From the NCBI RefSeq assembly GCF_031143425.1, contig NC_090444.1, positions 1,316,523,324-1,316,587,323 of the forward strand: DNA of 64,000 bases. The letters are read 5' to 3'. Shown piece by piece: positions 21,090 to 31,590 of this stretch (its first letter is position 1; each line of letters starts with the position of its first letter). A program made the position numbers and the translations under genes. Source of the stretch: Pleurodeles waltl. Its lineage: Eukaryota > Chordata > Amphibia > Caudata > Salamandridae. A model generated the notes under the pieces. It was not told where the DNA came from, made no database searches, and saw only the letters and a list, made by a program, of their open reading frames with translations.

Positions 21090-23650
21090 CCTTATATTAT
21101 GTAGATTTTTAGAGCGCGGCTAATCACCCGTGAAGGGTGTCCAGGCACTGAGTAGGGCAGGTCTGAGGGGGAGGAGTAGATCATACCTGTTTTGCCTGGA
21201 AGAGCCATGTCTAGAGGTTCCTTCAGAAGACCATGGGGGACAGAGAGAGTCTGTGGTGTTGCAGGAGGTTGTTCCAGGTCTTGGCTGCGGGTTATGAGAA
21301 GGAGCGTCCTCCACTTCTGGCCTCCTTGAAGCAAGGGAGGTCTGCTCTTTCCTGGCATGCAGATCAAATGTGTCTGGTGGGTTAGTAGCAGTTGTAACAG
21401 TGGCTGAGAGCTTTTTAGGTGTGGGTGAGTAGTTTGAACTTACATCTTTCCTGGACTGGGAGCCAGTGGAGATTGTTGAGGTGTGGAGAGATGTGGTTAT
21501 TTCACTGAGGTTTCAGGATGAATCTGGTGGCATTCTGGGTGGTTTGGAGTCCGTGTCCGTGTAGAACATGGGCTAGGATTCTGAAGTAGAGGGCCATTTC
21601 CATAGTCAACTCTTCTTGTGATAAGAGCCTGGGCCACTGTTCATCTGGTGTTATGTGGGATCCACTTGAAAATCTTGTGTAGCATTGGCAGGATGTGGAA
21701 GAATGATGATGTGATGCATTGATCTGTCTGTTCATGGAGAGTTTGGTTTCCAGAATGATCTCAAGGTTCTTGGCATGGTCTATTGGGGGGGAATGGGGGG
21801 GCCAAGTTCAAAGGGCCACCATGAGGCATCCCAGGGGAGTCATTGTTGCAGAAGATTAGGACTTTGGCTTTCCCAGTGTTGAGGTGGAGGCAGTTGTTTT
21901 TCATCCAAGCAGAGACGTTGGTCATGGAGTTGTCAATGTTTGCTTTGGTGGTGTTGGTTGAGCCGGTACTGGAGAGAGGATGAGCTGTGGTTCGTCTACA
22001 TAAGATACTATGTTGATGCCGTGGTCTCCAACGATGTCCGCAAGGGGCTTCATGTAGATGTTGAAAAGTGCTAGGCTGAGCCAATCCTTCAGGGACTCTG
22101 CCAATGAGATTCTTGGGTTCTGAGTTGTAGGTGGGAAGTCTTAACTCATTGAGTTCTGTCTGTGAGGAGTGAGGATATCCACTTGGGGGCCAGTCCGCAG
22201 ATACCCAAGTGCTGAAGTTTTCTGATGCATGCGTTGTGGGAGACTCTATCAAAAGCTGCAAAGAAGTCTACGAGGATGTTTGTTGCTGTTTCTCCTTAAT
22301 CGAAGATGCTTCTGATGTCATTGGTGGCTGCAGTGAGGGCTGTTTCTGTGCTTGGGTCAAAAGCCAGATTGAGAGCTGCCTGAGTTGTGGAATTCTAGGT
22401 GGTCTGTGGAGTGGGTATTTATGACTTTCTTTATGACGTTAGCTAGGAAAGGCAGGAGCGAGATGGGTCTGTAGCTACTGAGGGGGTTGGGATCCGCTGT
22501 TGGTTTCTTCAATAGGGCGTTGACTAATTCATTTTCCTGACAAGACTGGAAGGTGGCAGTGGTTAAGGAGCCGTTGATTATAGCGGTGAGCTCTGGGGAG
22601 GTGATGGTTCTTCTACAGTTGTTTATGAATTTGGGCGTGGGTCTGGAGGGGCTCCTTAGTGGATGGTATTCATCAGGACGGTGGTATCTTCATTCGCAAG
22701 AGGAGCTTCCAGTTGCTTAGCTGCTGTTTGGCGATAAAGGAGGTGTCCTGCTGGGAGTTCATATAGGGTCGAGGTTGTGACCTGCTGTGTGGGTTGGGCC
22801 TTGGAGAAGCTGTGTGAGTCAGAGGTTGCTGAGGCTGTCAAGGAAAGCCGTGGAGTTTGGGTCTGTTATGTCTTCCAGATGGGAACTAAGGTCCCCGTGG
22901 AGGATGTAGTTGGTTGATCTGATGGAGAGGGAAGGATGAACTCTGGGATGTGGTTGCAGAATTGTGCTTGGGGGCCCAGGGGCCAGTAGGCGAGGGTTCC
23001 CCTCAGGGTGGCATTGCAGTCCATTTGTATTTTGAAGTGGAGGTGCTCCATGAGGTTGGTGTCCGAGTCTGTGGAGGTGGTGCAGTTAATCATGTTTTTG
23101 TGGTTGATCGAGAGTCCTCCACCTGGTTTGTCAGTTCAGTCCTAGTGTATGATTTTGTAGGTAAGCGGGGTAGCTGCGGCGATGTCTGGCTTGAAAGCTG
23201 GGTTGAGTCATGTTTCCTCAGGAAGAGAAGGTCTGGTGTGTTGCTTCTGAGGGGGTCCCAGATTTCGGTGAAGTGTTTCCTGAGCGATTGGACTTTAAGG
23301 AGCATGGCAGACAGTTTGTGTGGTATAGTGGTGTGCATCAGTTGTTTGAAGGTAGTGATGTAGGCGTCTCAAGTTTTACAGGTGAAATCGCAATGGGTAC
23401 TGGAGAAAGGTCCAACCGTGGTGTTGGGGGATGCGTGGCAGCAGTATTTCCCTGTGTGTGTTGAGGTCACAGAGGGAAGTAGAGGAATATTGGCAGCATT
23501 TGTTTGACTCCAGCCGTGGTTCTGGTTTTGCGTATGATGGTCGTGGAGCATGGGTTGCTGGAGCTAACAGTTGCAGATGGGCGCAAAAGGGCTTGCCTTT
23601 TGCATGTCTTCAGTAGGCACACACATTGCACAGTCACGCTGTGGCTTGCA
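21090..23650 (-). mobile_element. LINE of the L2/CR1-like group, decayed, minus strand
   Basis: From right to left, an APE-type endonuclease region (about 23338-22870: LRKHFTEIWDPLRSNTPDLL, INCTTSTDSDTNLMEHLHF, RGTLAYWPLGPQAQFCNHIP) and an RT region (about 22450-21761: LFNIYMKPLADIVGDHGINI, then SYVDEPQLILS where Y-x-D-D is expected, and AWMKNNCLHLNTGKAKVLIF). The left end (21090-21130) is the 3' end with TAGAGCGCGGC-type sequence. Many stops and frame changes mean it is dead. It lies inside the DIRS recombinase. The right boundary is approximate. Confidence 0.8.
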
Positions 23651-23799
23651 TTAAGTAGGTCCTGGGGTGGTCAAGGCTTCTGCTGGTGGAAAGAACGGTG
23701 AGCAGGAAAACCCAGGCAGCGGGGGTGTCACATGCTCAAACGGCAGCAACTTAATTGGGTTGGAACAAGCAGGAACTGGAGGCCACAGGCAAGTGGCAG

Positions 23800-23937
23800 A
23801 GTAAGTGCTCAGGTGCCTACTACCTTACCCAAACTATAGAGCTCCCAGTCTTTTTTGCAGCCAGCCTTGTTCGCAGAAAGAGTTTAAAACATGCTAGATG
23901 TTCAAAAGACTGTCATGTATTATATCAAAAAGAATAA
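23800..23937 (+). pseudogene. DIRS-like tyrosine recombinase, middle part
   Basis: The plus strand at about 23890-23937 reads MLDVQKTVMYYIKKNK, matching the DIRS recombinase segment between the first and later catalytic motifs. The frame upstream is broken. It is cut at 23938 by a MITE. Confidence 0.6.
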
Positions 23938-24880
23938 GGCCCTCATTACAACATTGGCGGTAATGGCCGCCTACAGCCACGGCGACGGCCGCCAACATAC
24001 CGCCGCCATGACTACCTTCCGTCAACGTGTATTATGACCACCGACGGTCATGGCGGCGGACCGCGGTAAGGCGGCGCTGCTGACAGCAGCACCGCCATGC
24101 TAGCAAAACACAGCCGACCATATCATGAGCAATGATGCGGCCTGGTGGTGTTTTGCTGGCGGACGCTGCTGCTGACAGCTGCGCCGCGGACCATCTCCAG
24201 CCGGAGGAACCCCTGCAAGCAGGTAAGTCGAGTTCTCCGACCGGAGAGGGCGGTGGGGGGTGTTGTTTGTATGTGGGTGTGTGTGTGTATGTTTTGGGAT
24301 GCATGCATGCGGTTGTGAGTCGCGTTGGATGCATGCGTGAATGAGTGATTGTGAGTTTTGTGTGTTGTGGATGCATGTGTGTGACAAGCTATGTTGATGT
24401 GTGTTGTGGTGTGTGGGTATGTATGTGTGCATGAGTGGGTGGAGGTGGGTATGCGTGTGTGCATGTGTGTATATGGGTGTGCGTGTTGGTGTGTATATGT
24501 GCCGGGGGCAGGAGAGGGTGGGGGAAAATGGGGAGGACTCTGGGGAGGGGGTGGGGGCGGGGGAGACCCCTATCAATGCCAGGGAAGGGATTCCCTGGCA
24601 CTGATAGTGCCTACCGCCATGGTTTTTGTGGCGGTAAGTTTTGCACGACAACCATGGCGGTAGGCCGGGTCGTAATCCCGAGGGTGGGAATGTGACGGCC
24701 GCCAGGCTGGAAACTGAAGTCTACAGCCCAGCAGCCGTTACCACCCTGGTGGTCAGTGTGTTAAAGTGGCGGTGTTGGATGGCGGTAACCACCAGGGTCC
24801 AAATCCCATTTATTTTCCTGCCGGCCTGTTGGCGGTATTACCGCTGCTTTAACACCAACCGCAGGGTTGTAATGAGGGCC
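23938..24880. mobile_element. Complete Harbinger-type MITE (943 bp) with TAA target duplication
   Basis: Starts GGCCCTCATTACAACATTGG and ends GGGTTGTAATGAGGGCC. The outer 15 or so bases are inverted repeats. TAA lies immediately on both sides (23935-23937 and 24881-24883); TWA target duplications are the hallmark of PIF/Harbinger elements. Subterminal GC-rich palindromes surround a TG-rich minisatellite (about 24250-24500) and a G-rich block. It has no coding capacity; long open frames through the TG tract are artefacts. Confidence 0.9.
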
Positions 24881-24883
24881 TAA

Positions 24884-25197
24884 GTGTTTTGAGGAAACCC
24901 GCTAAGGTATGGGCAGACTACAGGGGCATTATGTTGGAGCCTGTCCTCCCTGTCCATGAAGCACTGAACAACAACCTTCGGATTTTCATGGGATGAGGCA
25001 CGATCGATGGCGGGGTGGGATGGTACACTTGATGCTGTTCCCAGAGATGTTGCTTTTATGGATCATTTGTGGGTGGTGGGGCAGGGGTACACACTCATTG
25101 ATTTGTCTATGTTTGAGCGACTTGTGTATCTGCCTCCAGGGGCTAAATTCTTATCACAAAATCAATAAAGTCTGTTTGAAAAGAAAAAAAAAAGAAG
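24884..25197 (+). mobile_element. Poly(A)-ended retroposed fragment
   Basis: Ends with AATCAATAAAGTCTG followed shortly by an A-rich tail (about 25180-25200), as in a 5'-truncated LINE or a processed insert. A stretch near 25090-25150 could be the end of an L1-like ORF2 but is too short to be sure. Confidence 0.5.
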
Positions 25198-25602
25198 AAA
25201 AAATATTTTTAAACTTTGATCTCCTCTTTGTGGCCTCTGCAAAACATCAAGGCCATCCAATCTCCAGGGCTGATATAGCGAGGTGGTTAGTCAAGGGCAT
25301 CCAAACCTGCTACCTGAATGCTAAAAGATTCCCATCCGTTCCAACCAGGTCACATTTAAGAAAGAGGCAACCATGACTTTCTTAGGCAACGTCCTGCTTA
25401 CTGACATCTGCATAGTGGCCACCCAGTCATCTCCACATACATACCAAACATTATTGTGCGGACATCATGGCCCTCCAAGAGGTTCTGGTAGTTCCGCCAG
25501 TCTTAAGGGCTGTGTTCCGGGCATTTTTGTCGGCCACACTCTAGCTATTACAGTCTATGTAGAGCACCTGTATCTACAACCACACTTGCTACAAATGTAA
25601 AA
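25198..25602 (+). pseudogene. DIRS-like tyrosine recombinase, C-terminal catalytic part
   Basis: Plus-strand reading: FDLLFVASAKHQGHPISRAD, IARWLVKGIQTCYL, VPTRSHLRKR, then in shifted frames the region corresponding to the last helix with the catalytic Tyr (HTYQTLLCGH, then HGPPRGSGSS). The canonical AHSTRK box (His and second Arg) is altered to SHLRKR. Frame breaks show it is inactive. It completes the recombinase begun at 20716. Confidence 0.68.
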
Positions 25603-25639
25603 CGTTATGTACACTATAACTCAAATTCAAATTTTAGTA

Positions 25640-27344
25640 AAGAACTTGAGTGTTTACCTAACTCATATTTAGAATGTCCCAAAAACATTGAAAACTCACT
25701 AATCTTCAGTTGCCTCAGAGCCCGTTGATCAGTGGAGGATTTGGAGCCATATCAAACTAAATGCCTCCAAAACAGAAATACTCATATGTGTGACTGGAAA
25801 AATTATGACCCACTGTGCGCCTGGCCTGACAATCTCAGACCACCTCCTCAATTATCCAACGAGGTTAAAAACCTTGGAATCACCATGGACTCCAAGTTAA
25901 CTATGAATGCCCAAGTGGATAAATTAGCACAAACAAGCTTCATCACCTTGAAGACTCTACGACGCATCTTCCCCCACCTCGGATTTCCACACAAGGTGCA
26001 AGTTACTATCTCGCTTGTACTATCCAAACTGGATTATGCCAATTGCCTCTACCATGGATCATCTCTATCTATAATGAAAAAAACTACAACTTATTCAGAA
26101 CTCCGCGCCAGGCTACTATTACATGTAAAGCCACAAGCCCACATCTCCCCTGCCTTGACAGCACTACAATGGTTACCCATTGCCAGAAGATGCACCTTCA
26201 ATCTGCTTTGTATCACCCACAAAGCTATACATGGAACAGGACCGCTTTTTATCAGAAACAAAATAACCAAATACATTCAACAAAGAAACCTCTGCTTAAG
26301 ATTGGCACCCTGCCTTAGAACACCACCATACAAGAAAAAGACTATAGGTGGTACATCCTTCTCCGTTCAAGCAGCCAAACTATGGAATTCATTACCCCCA
26401 ACAATAAGAGCCACAGATAACTATCTTATCTTCAGAAAACTACTCAAGAGTCAGCTCTTTCCTTCATAACCACCATATTCAAACAGCTATGGACTGCATA
26501 TGCCTATGTTGATAAATATTTTTATCTGATTTTGTGTATATTCTAGTTATATACAGTTCTTTAGAAAATATTTATCACTACTATGTCATAACAATAAACC
26601 TGTTTAACTAGAGTATATTTACTCATGGTTTAAATATGTCTATGTATGTACATATATGTGGTGTGCATATGTGTGTGTGTATATGTTATTCTGTGCTTAA
26701 CATGTTAATTGGTCATTGCATAGCTCCTAGATAAGTTGTTATATTAGATACTTATGAATCCCTGCTCTCATTTTATATCACACTTTGGCTACCCATCACC
26801 ATATGTCACGTCTCTATCAATCTATCCTCCATTTCCACTCTGACTCATCCCAAATCCATTCTACTACTTTCATCTCCTAAATAACCCTGCCTAAGCTCTT
26901 CCCTCCTCTTCCACATCTAACTTACCCAAACCTCACTTTATCTCCCAAACAACCCTACTACATTCTCCCTCATTCATCTCACCTTTAACTCATCCAAAAA
27001 CCCCCCTGCTACTATGATCTCCCTAACCTTTATCACAGACTCTTCCCTCCTCCATCCCCCTTTTCTCATCCCAAGCCTAAATCCTATTACCATAAACTCC
27101 CAATTAACATTTCTGGATTCTTCCCTCCTCCACCCCTCCATTACCCCAATCAATCCAACTAACACTCACATATCCGCGGCTCAAAATAACTCATAATAAT
27201 ACTAAAACTGTACTCATATTTCCCTATACTAATCCACCACTAATTCCTTTTGGGTTCCGGAGTGGCGTGCTGCTCGCAGAAAAGCGTTTTGATGCCTCAT
27301 CAAGGATAGTAAGCGATATATAAATACTATCACAATACAATACA
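25640..27344 (+). mobile_element. 5'-truncated L2-like LINE, 3' part
   Basis: It contains the end of ORF2 and a 3' untranslated region of nearly 900 bp. The end is a repeat-like tail (ACTATCACAATACAATAC) directly joined to the interrupted gypsy RT. ATAAAT occurs at both edges of the 12.5 kb block (14835-14840 and about 27345), consistent with a target duplication of this insertion. A pyrimidine-rich 3' untranslated stretch lies at about 26800-27180. Confidence 0.75.
25732..26469 (+). pseudogene. LINE ORF2 C-terminal fragment (RT thumb and tail)
   Basis: Open for 245 residues. Upstream in a neighbouring frame is IKLNASKTEIL, the L-N-x-x-K-T-E motif of LINE RT. Then come NLGITMDSKLTMNAQ, SFITLKTLRRIFPHLGF, VLSKLDYANCLY, HISPALTALQWLPIARR, CITHKAIHGTGP and AAKLWNSLPPTIR, all typical of the L2/CR1/Rex group's C-terminal half. 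The real protein would be about four times longer with an endonuclease in front, which is absent. This is the best-preserved LINE reading in the window. Confidence 0.85.
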
Positions 27345-28155
27345 ATAAATTATGTCTTGAAGGAGATTATCAACCAATGTGCCATAGCCTATATAGATGA
27401 TATACTGATATACTCAGACTCAGAAGAACACAAAAGGCATGTGAGAGGAAAGTTACAAAATATAAGAGAAACTTGCTTATATGTTAAACTGGAGAAATGA
27501 ACCTTCAAAATGTGAAATCAGTAAAATTTTTGGGATTAGTCCTTTCCCCTGCCAGAGTAACGAAGGATCAACAAAAGGTAAGAGTAGTTACCAAATGGAA
27601 ATCCTCAAAAACAGTAAAAGAAGTTCAGAGCTTCATAGCCTTTAAAAGTTTCTATAGGATGTTCCACTCACACGTGACTTAAAAAAGGGAACTCCATTTG
27701 AATGGGTGGAGGATGCTGAAGAAGCCTTTGAAACTTTGAAAAGAGATTTTACCACTGCTCCTGTTCTGCTTCAACCTGATCTATCTGAGCCATTCTTTGT
27801 AGAAATGGATGCTCCTGACTCAGCCATTGGTGGTGTGCTGTCACAACGACATAAGAAGATTGGGCCGCTGCTCCCAATTGCATGCCGATCAAGAAAATTA
27901 ACTCCTGCAGATGTAAATTACATCATCACAGAAAAGGAATTGTTTGCCATTAAAGATGCCTTCAAGGAGTGGAGGCATTACCCCATGGGTGCTAAACACA
28001 CAGTCACTGTGCATACTTATCATAGAAACTTGAAGTTTTTGAAATCAGCAAAAACTCTGACCCCAAGACAACTTTGTAGGCCATTGTATTTTGCTGATTA
28101 TGATTTTGTTATCACTTATAGACCTGGACAAAGAATGGAAAGGGAGATGCCTTGA
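27345..28155 (+). pseudogene. RT C-terminal half and RNase H (plus-strand gypsy, continued)
   Basis: The reading resumes with the catalytic box CAIAYIDDILIYSDSEEHKR (about 27385-27430). The tether follows (SVKFLGLVLS, TVKEVQSFIAFKSFYRMF), then a 149-residue open frame of RNase H (27706-28155: FVEMDAPDSAIGGVLSQRH, ADVNYIITEKELFAIKDAF, EWRHYPMGAKHTVTV, RNLKFLKSAKTL, ADYDFVITYRPG). Stops near 27500 and 27680 separate the parts. It matches the minus-strand element domain for domain. Confidence 0.88.
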
Positions 28156-28861
28156 CAAGAATAGATACTGAAAATTCACAAAAGATTATTGAAACACAAA
28201 ATATCATCTCAGGGACAGGTTTCATAGGGGCAATTTTGAAATAATCAATTGAGGAGGATGATCCCAAATCTATGACTTTGGAAGAAACGGAAGAATGGGC
28301 TGGTCAAAATCCAACAAGAGAAGTTCAAGATAACTTACCTTTCCAAGATGGAGCACTGTATCTGCCAACTCCAACCCTTCAAAAGAAGACCTTCTATTAG
28401 TGTCATGGTGGCTTACTAGCTGGTCACAAAGCAATCCAGAAAACAGAAGACCTTGTGAAAAGAAGATTTTGGTGGCCATAAATGACTAATGCCATTCGTC
28501 AATATGTAACCACTTGTGAGATCTGTGCTTGGAGAAAATCAGAGAGGAATTCTCGTAAGGATCTGCTTCAACCTTTACCTAACCCTCCCTATCCTTGGCA
28601 CACCTGGACCATGGATTTAATAGTTGTTCTAACCTCCAATCAGGGATATGATACCATTTTGGTTTGTGTGGACACTTTTACTAAGATGGCCCACTTCATT
28701 CCCTTCAAATGGGTTCCCACAGCCAAAAGACCAGCACAAGAGTTTTGTCAACACATAGTTAGAACTCATGGCATTCCAAATGTAATAGTCTCAGATCTGG
28801 GCTCGCAATTTCTGTCACATTTCTGGAAGGCATTTATCAGTGAATTAAATATAGAAACCAA
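28156..28861 (+). pseudogene. Integrase N-terminal and core part (plus-strand gypsy)
   Basis: The zinc-binding region is readable near 28390-28540 (HKAIQKTEDLVKRRFWWP-like, then CEICAWRKSE). The core follows at 28482-28861: TWTMDLIVVLTSNQGYDTIL, VCVDTFTKMAHFIPF (first Asp), VIVSDLGSQFLSHFWKAF (second Asp). A MITE is inserted after ELNIETK, and the third catalytic motif is found on the far side. Confidence 0.87.
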
Positions 28862-29779
28862 GGGCCATATTCATACTTTTCTACGCACAACTGCGCCAAC
28901 GCAGTTGTGCGTCAAAAAATCTAACGCCGGCTAACGCCATTCTGAAGCGCCATGCGGGTGCCGTATTTATTCAATGATGTTAGCCGGCGTTAGCCGGCGG
29001 AGCTGCCTGGTGTGCGTAAAAAAAAATGACGTACACCAGGCAGCGCCGGCGTAGGGGAATATGGAGCTTGGGCGTCAAAAAATGGGGCAAGTCAGGCTGA
29101 GGCAAAATTTTCGCCTCAACCCGATTTGCGCCATTTTTTTTTACTCCCAACCCCCATTGAAATGACTCCTGTCTTAGCAAAGACAGGAGTCATGCCCCCT
29201 TGCCCAATGGCCATGCCCAGGGGACCTCTGTCCCCTGGGCATGGTCATTGGGCATAGTGGCATGTAGGGGGGCACAAATCAGGCCCCCAATGCCACAAAA
29301 AAAAAAAAAAATACTTACCTGAACTTACCTTAAGTTCCCTGGGATGGGTCCCTCCATCCTTGGGCTTCCTCCTGGGGTGGGCAAGGGTGACAGGGGGGGT
29401 CCCTGGGGGCATGGGAGGGCACCTCTGGGCTCCTTCCGAGCCCACAGGTCCCTTAACGCCTGCCCTGACCAGGCGCTAAAAAACGACGCAAAAGCGGCTG
29501 GACGTCATTTTTTATGACCCGCCCACTCCCGGGCGTCATTTTTGCCCGGGAGTGTAAATACGGCGCACATGCCTCGGAGTCATTTTTTAGACGGGAACGC
29601 CTACCTTGCATATCATTAACGCACAGTAGGTGTCCACGCTAAAAAATGACGCAAACTCAATGAACTTTGGCGCTAGACGCGTCTAACGCCAGAGTATGAA
29701 CATGGAGTTTGTTTTGCGTCGAATTTGCGTTAAAAAAAACGACGCAATTCCGGCGTAAACAGAGTATTAATATGTCCCC
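28862..29779. mobile_element. Harbinger-type MITE of the same family as the autonomous element at 47764
   Basis: Starts GGGCCATATTCATACTTTTC and ends GAGTATTAATATGTCCCC. The termini and the GTGCGTCAAAAA/TGACGCAAA subterminal motifs match the left end of the transposase-bearing element at 47764 (GGGGCATATTTATACTC). It sits inside the gypsy integrase; removing it restores the reading apart from 2-3 duplicated A residues, the expected short target duplication. The inside has several palindromes and a 14-A run, and no coding. Confidence 0.85.
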
Positions 29780-30656
29780 AAATATTTTACCAGTTACCAC
29801 CCCAAAACTGATGGGCAGACTGAGAGAGTAAATCAGGAGCTAGAACAATACTTGAGACTATTCTTGTTAGATCAAGAAGGGGATTGGCCTGAATTTCTGT
29901 GGGCAGCTAAATTTGCACATAATAATGCAAGAAACATATCCACAGGTTATTGCCCATTCTACAGGAACTATGTAAGGCATCCAAATCTTTCAGTGAATTT
30001 CAAAGACTGTTTTAGCTGTAAAAGACATTGTCCAACACAATGGTGTCAATACTTAAGTCATCCACTAAAAAGCTAACAAAAGTCGAGGAACATTACAAGT
30101 TCTATGCAGACAGGAAGAGAACAAAGGAACCAGATTTAACAGTTGGGGAAGAAGTATGGCTTAACTCAAAACTTCTTAGGCTAAAAGGCAGTAGGAAGAG
30201 AACAAAGGAACCAGATTTAACATTTGGGTATGAAGTATGGCTTAACTCAAAACGTCTTAGGCTAAAAGGCAGTAGGAAGTTTCAACCCTGATTCATTGGT
30301 CCATATCCAATAGAAAAGCAAATAAATTCTGTAATCTACAAACTAAAATTACCCTAACATTTCAAAATGTATTTCATATCTCTTTACTAAAGAAGGTACC
30401 AAGTGGATTACGAAAGATATAACCACCCAAACACATTCAGACAGAAGAGGGACCAGAATTTGAAGTGAAACAAATTCTAGATTCAAAAGAAACCGAAGGT
30501 CAAATATATTACCTTATAGACTGGAAGGGCTATGGACCTGAAGAAAGATCCTGGAAATTACATTCTGATGTACATGCACCCCTTTTGATAAAAGCCTTTC
30601 ATAAGAAATTTCAAACTAAACCCCAACCAACAGGATCCTCCTTACGAGGGGGGTAC
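29780..30656 (+). pseudogene. Integrase C-terminal part and chromodomain (plus-strand gypsy)
   Basis: Starts with YHPKTDGQTERVNQ, which carries the third catalytic residue (Glu, about 29826), then LEQYLRLFLLDQEGDWPEFL and AKFAHNNARNISTG. After frame breaks comes the GPY/F-type domain with an 81-bp in-frame tandem duplication (30112-30192, 30193-30273). The chromodomain follows at about 30450-30620 (EFEVKQILDSKETEGQIYYL, DWKGYGPEERSWKL, DVHAP), ending LRGG. Unlike the minus-strand copy, the Glu is kept. Stops at 30076, 30291 and about 30357 inactivate it. Confidence 0.85.
30112..30273 (+). repeat. 81-bp in-frame tandem duplication in the integrase C-terminal domain
   Basis: Two 81-bp copies (AGGAAGAGAACAAAGGAACC ... 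AAAAGGCAGT) differ by a few bases. 27 codons each. Confidence 0.9.
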
Positions 30657-30765
30657 TGTCAGAATTCACCAGTATCATGAAGTAACTAAAGAAAAATCCA
30701 TAAATGTAGGTACTGTCAGAATTCACCAGTATCATGAAGTAACTAAAGTAAAATCCATAAATGTA
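30652..30765 (+). repeat. 57-bp tandem duplication at the pol end/3' LTR start
   Basis: GGTACTGTCAGAATTCACCA begins at 30652 and again at 30709. The second copy carries one substitution in the A-rich part. Confidence 0.85.
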
Positions 30766-31376
30766 ATCACCCACAAAATGCCACTTTGGACCCAAACGAA
30801 ACAGAAAAGCACTAGATGGAGGGAAAACTGGAACTTAAGAAATTCCAAGATGGCTGCCAGCATCAGAGCCTCTGGTTTGCATACTGGTCTTGCAAACCAA
30901 TAGAATGTCCAGTATCTTGCCTTGACCGAAGGGCACTTCACCTGAGGAGAATGAGTAGTAAGAAGTATTTTAGTGTGCAGCGGGAAAGTTCAGTCAGGGT
31001 AGAGTCGTCATTGTTAGTATGGCATTCAGTTCCTGTGGCCACTATTCATTTCTGTTGACGTCGGAGAAAAATGAGTAGTGTCTCGTTAAACAGCCTGATT
31101 ATTCGATTCCAGAAACCGGAGGAGAAGTTACAATTATTTGGGCAGCGTTCAGAAGCCTTGTTGCTCCATTCTTAACACTCAACCCCCAGAGTAGAGTCAG
31201 CACAGGCAAGGTGCAACTATTAAGCGCTAACACACTTTAAAAAGAAAGGAATAAATAGAGCGTTAATTAAATTTGAAAGAATTATGAATGGACTGTGTAA
31301 AAATGAAAAAAGGACAATAAGAGTGTAGCAAAAAAGACAAGGCACAGTCATATCATTCACTTGTTCAGAAGAAAGA
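30657..31376 (+). repeat. 3' LTR of the plus-strand Sushi-like gypsy element
   Basis: Starts TGTCAGAATTCACCAG right after the chromodomain end. It shares most of its length with the 5' LTR at 10900, but includes about 360 bp (about 30865-31225) absent there. It is cut at about 31377 by another LTR fragment. Confidence 0.7.
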
Positions 31377-31590
31377 CTGCAATACGGGGATCAGCAGCAG
31401 AAGAACTGATGACCCAAAGGGAAAGAGAGACCCGCCACACAAGGACGCTGATTGCTCGGGGAAGATCACAGAAGAGTCGGAAGATGACGTTGCAATGGAC
31501 GTCAATCAACAGGTGAGTACGGAAGGGCAAGGGGAAGGGAAACTGACGACGAGCAGTCATCATGGTGCAGCGTTAAAGGCTTAAAGGCTA
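31377..31590 (-). repeat. LTR fragment of the minus-strand Sushi-like family
   Basis: Near-copy of 1225-1410 in the same orientation (ACGGGGATCAGCAGCAGAAG, GTGAGTACGGAAGG, GTCATCATGGTGCAGC). It continues at 35864-35900 (ATGCTCCACCTGTAAAGGGG), so the 4.3 kb between is an insertion. Confidence 0.7.

Noticed and set aside
24100..24651. 183-residue minus-strand open frame rich in His/Thr/Pro
   Set aside because: Translation of the TG/CA-rich tract of a MITE; the same happens at 11711-12159.
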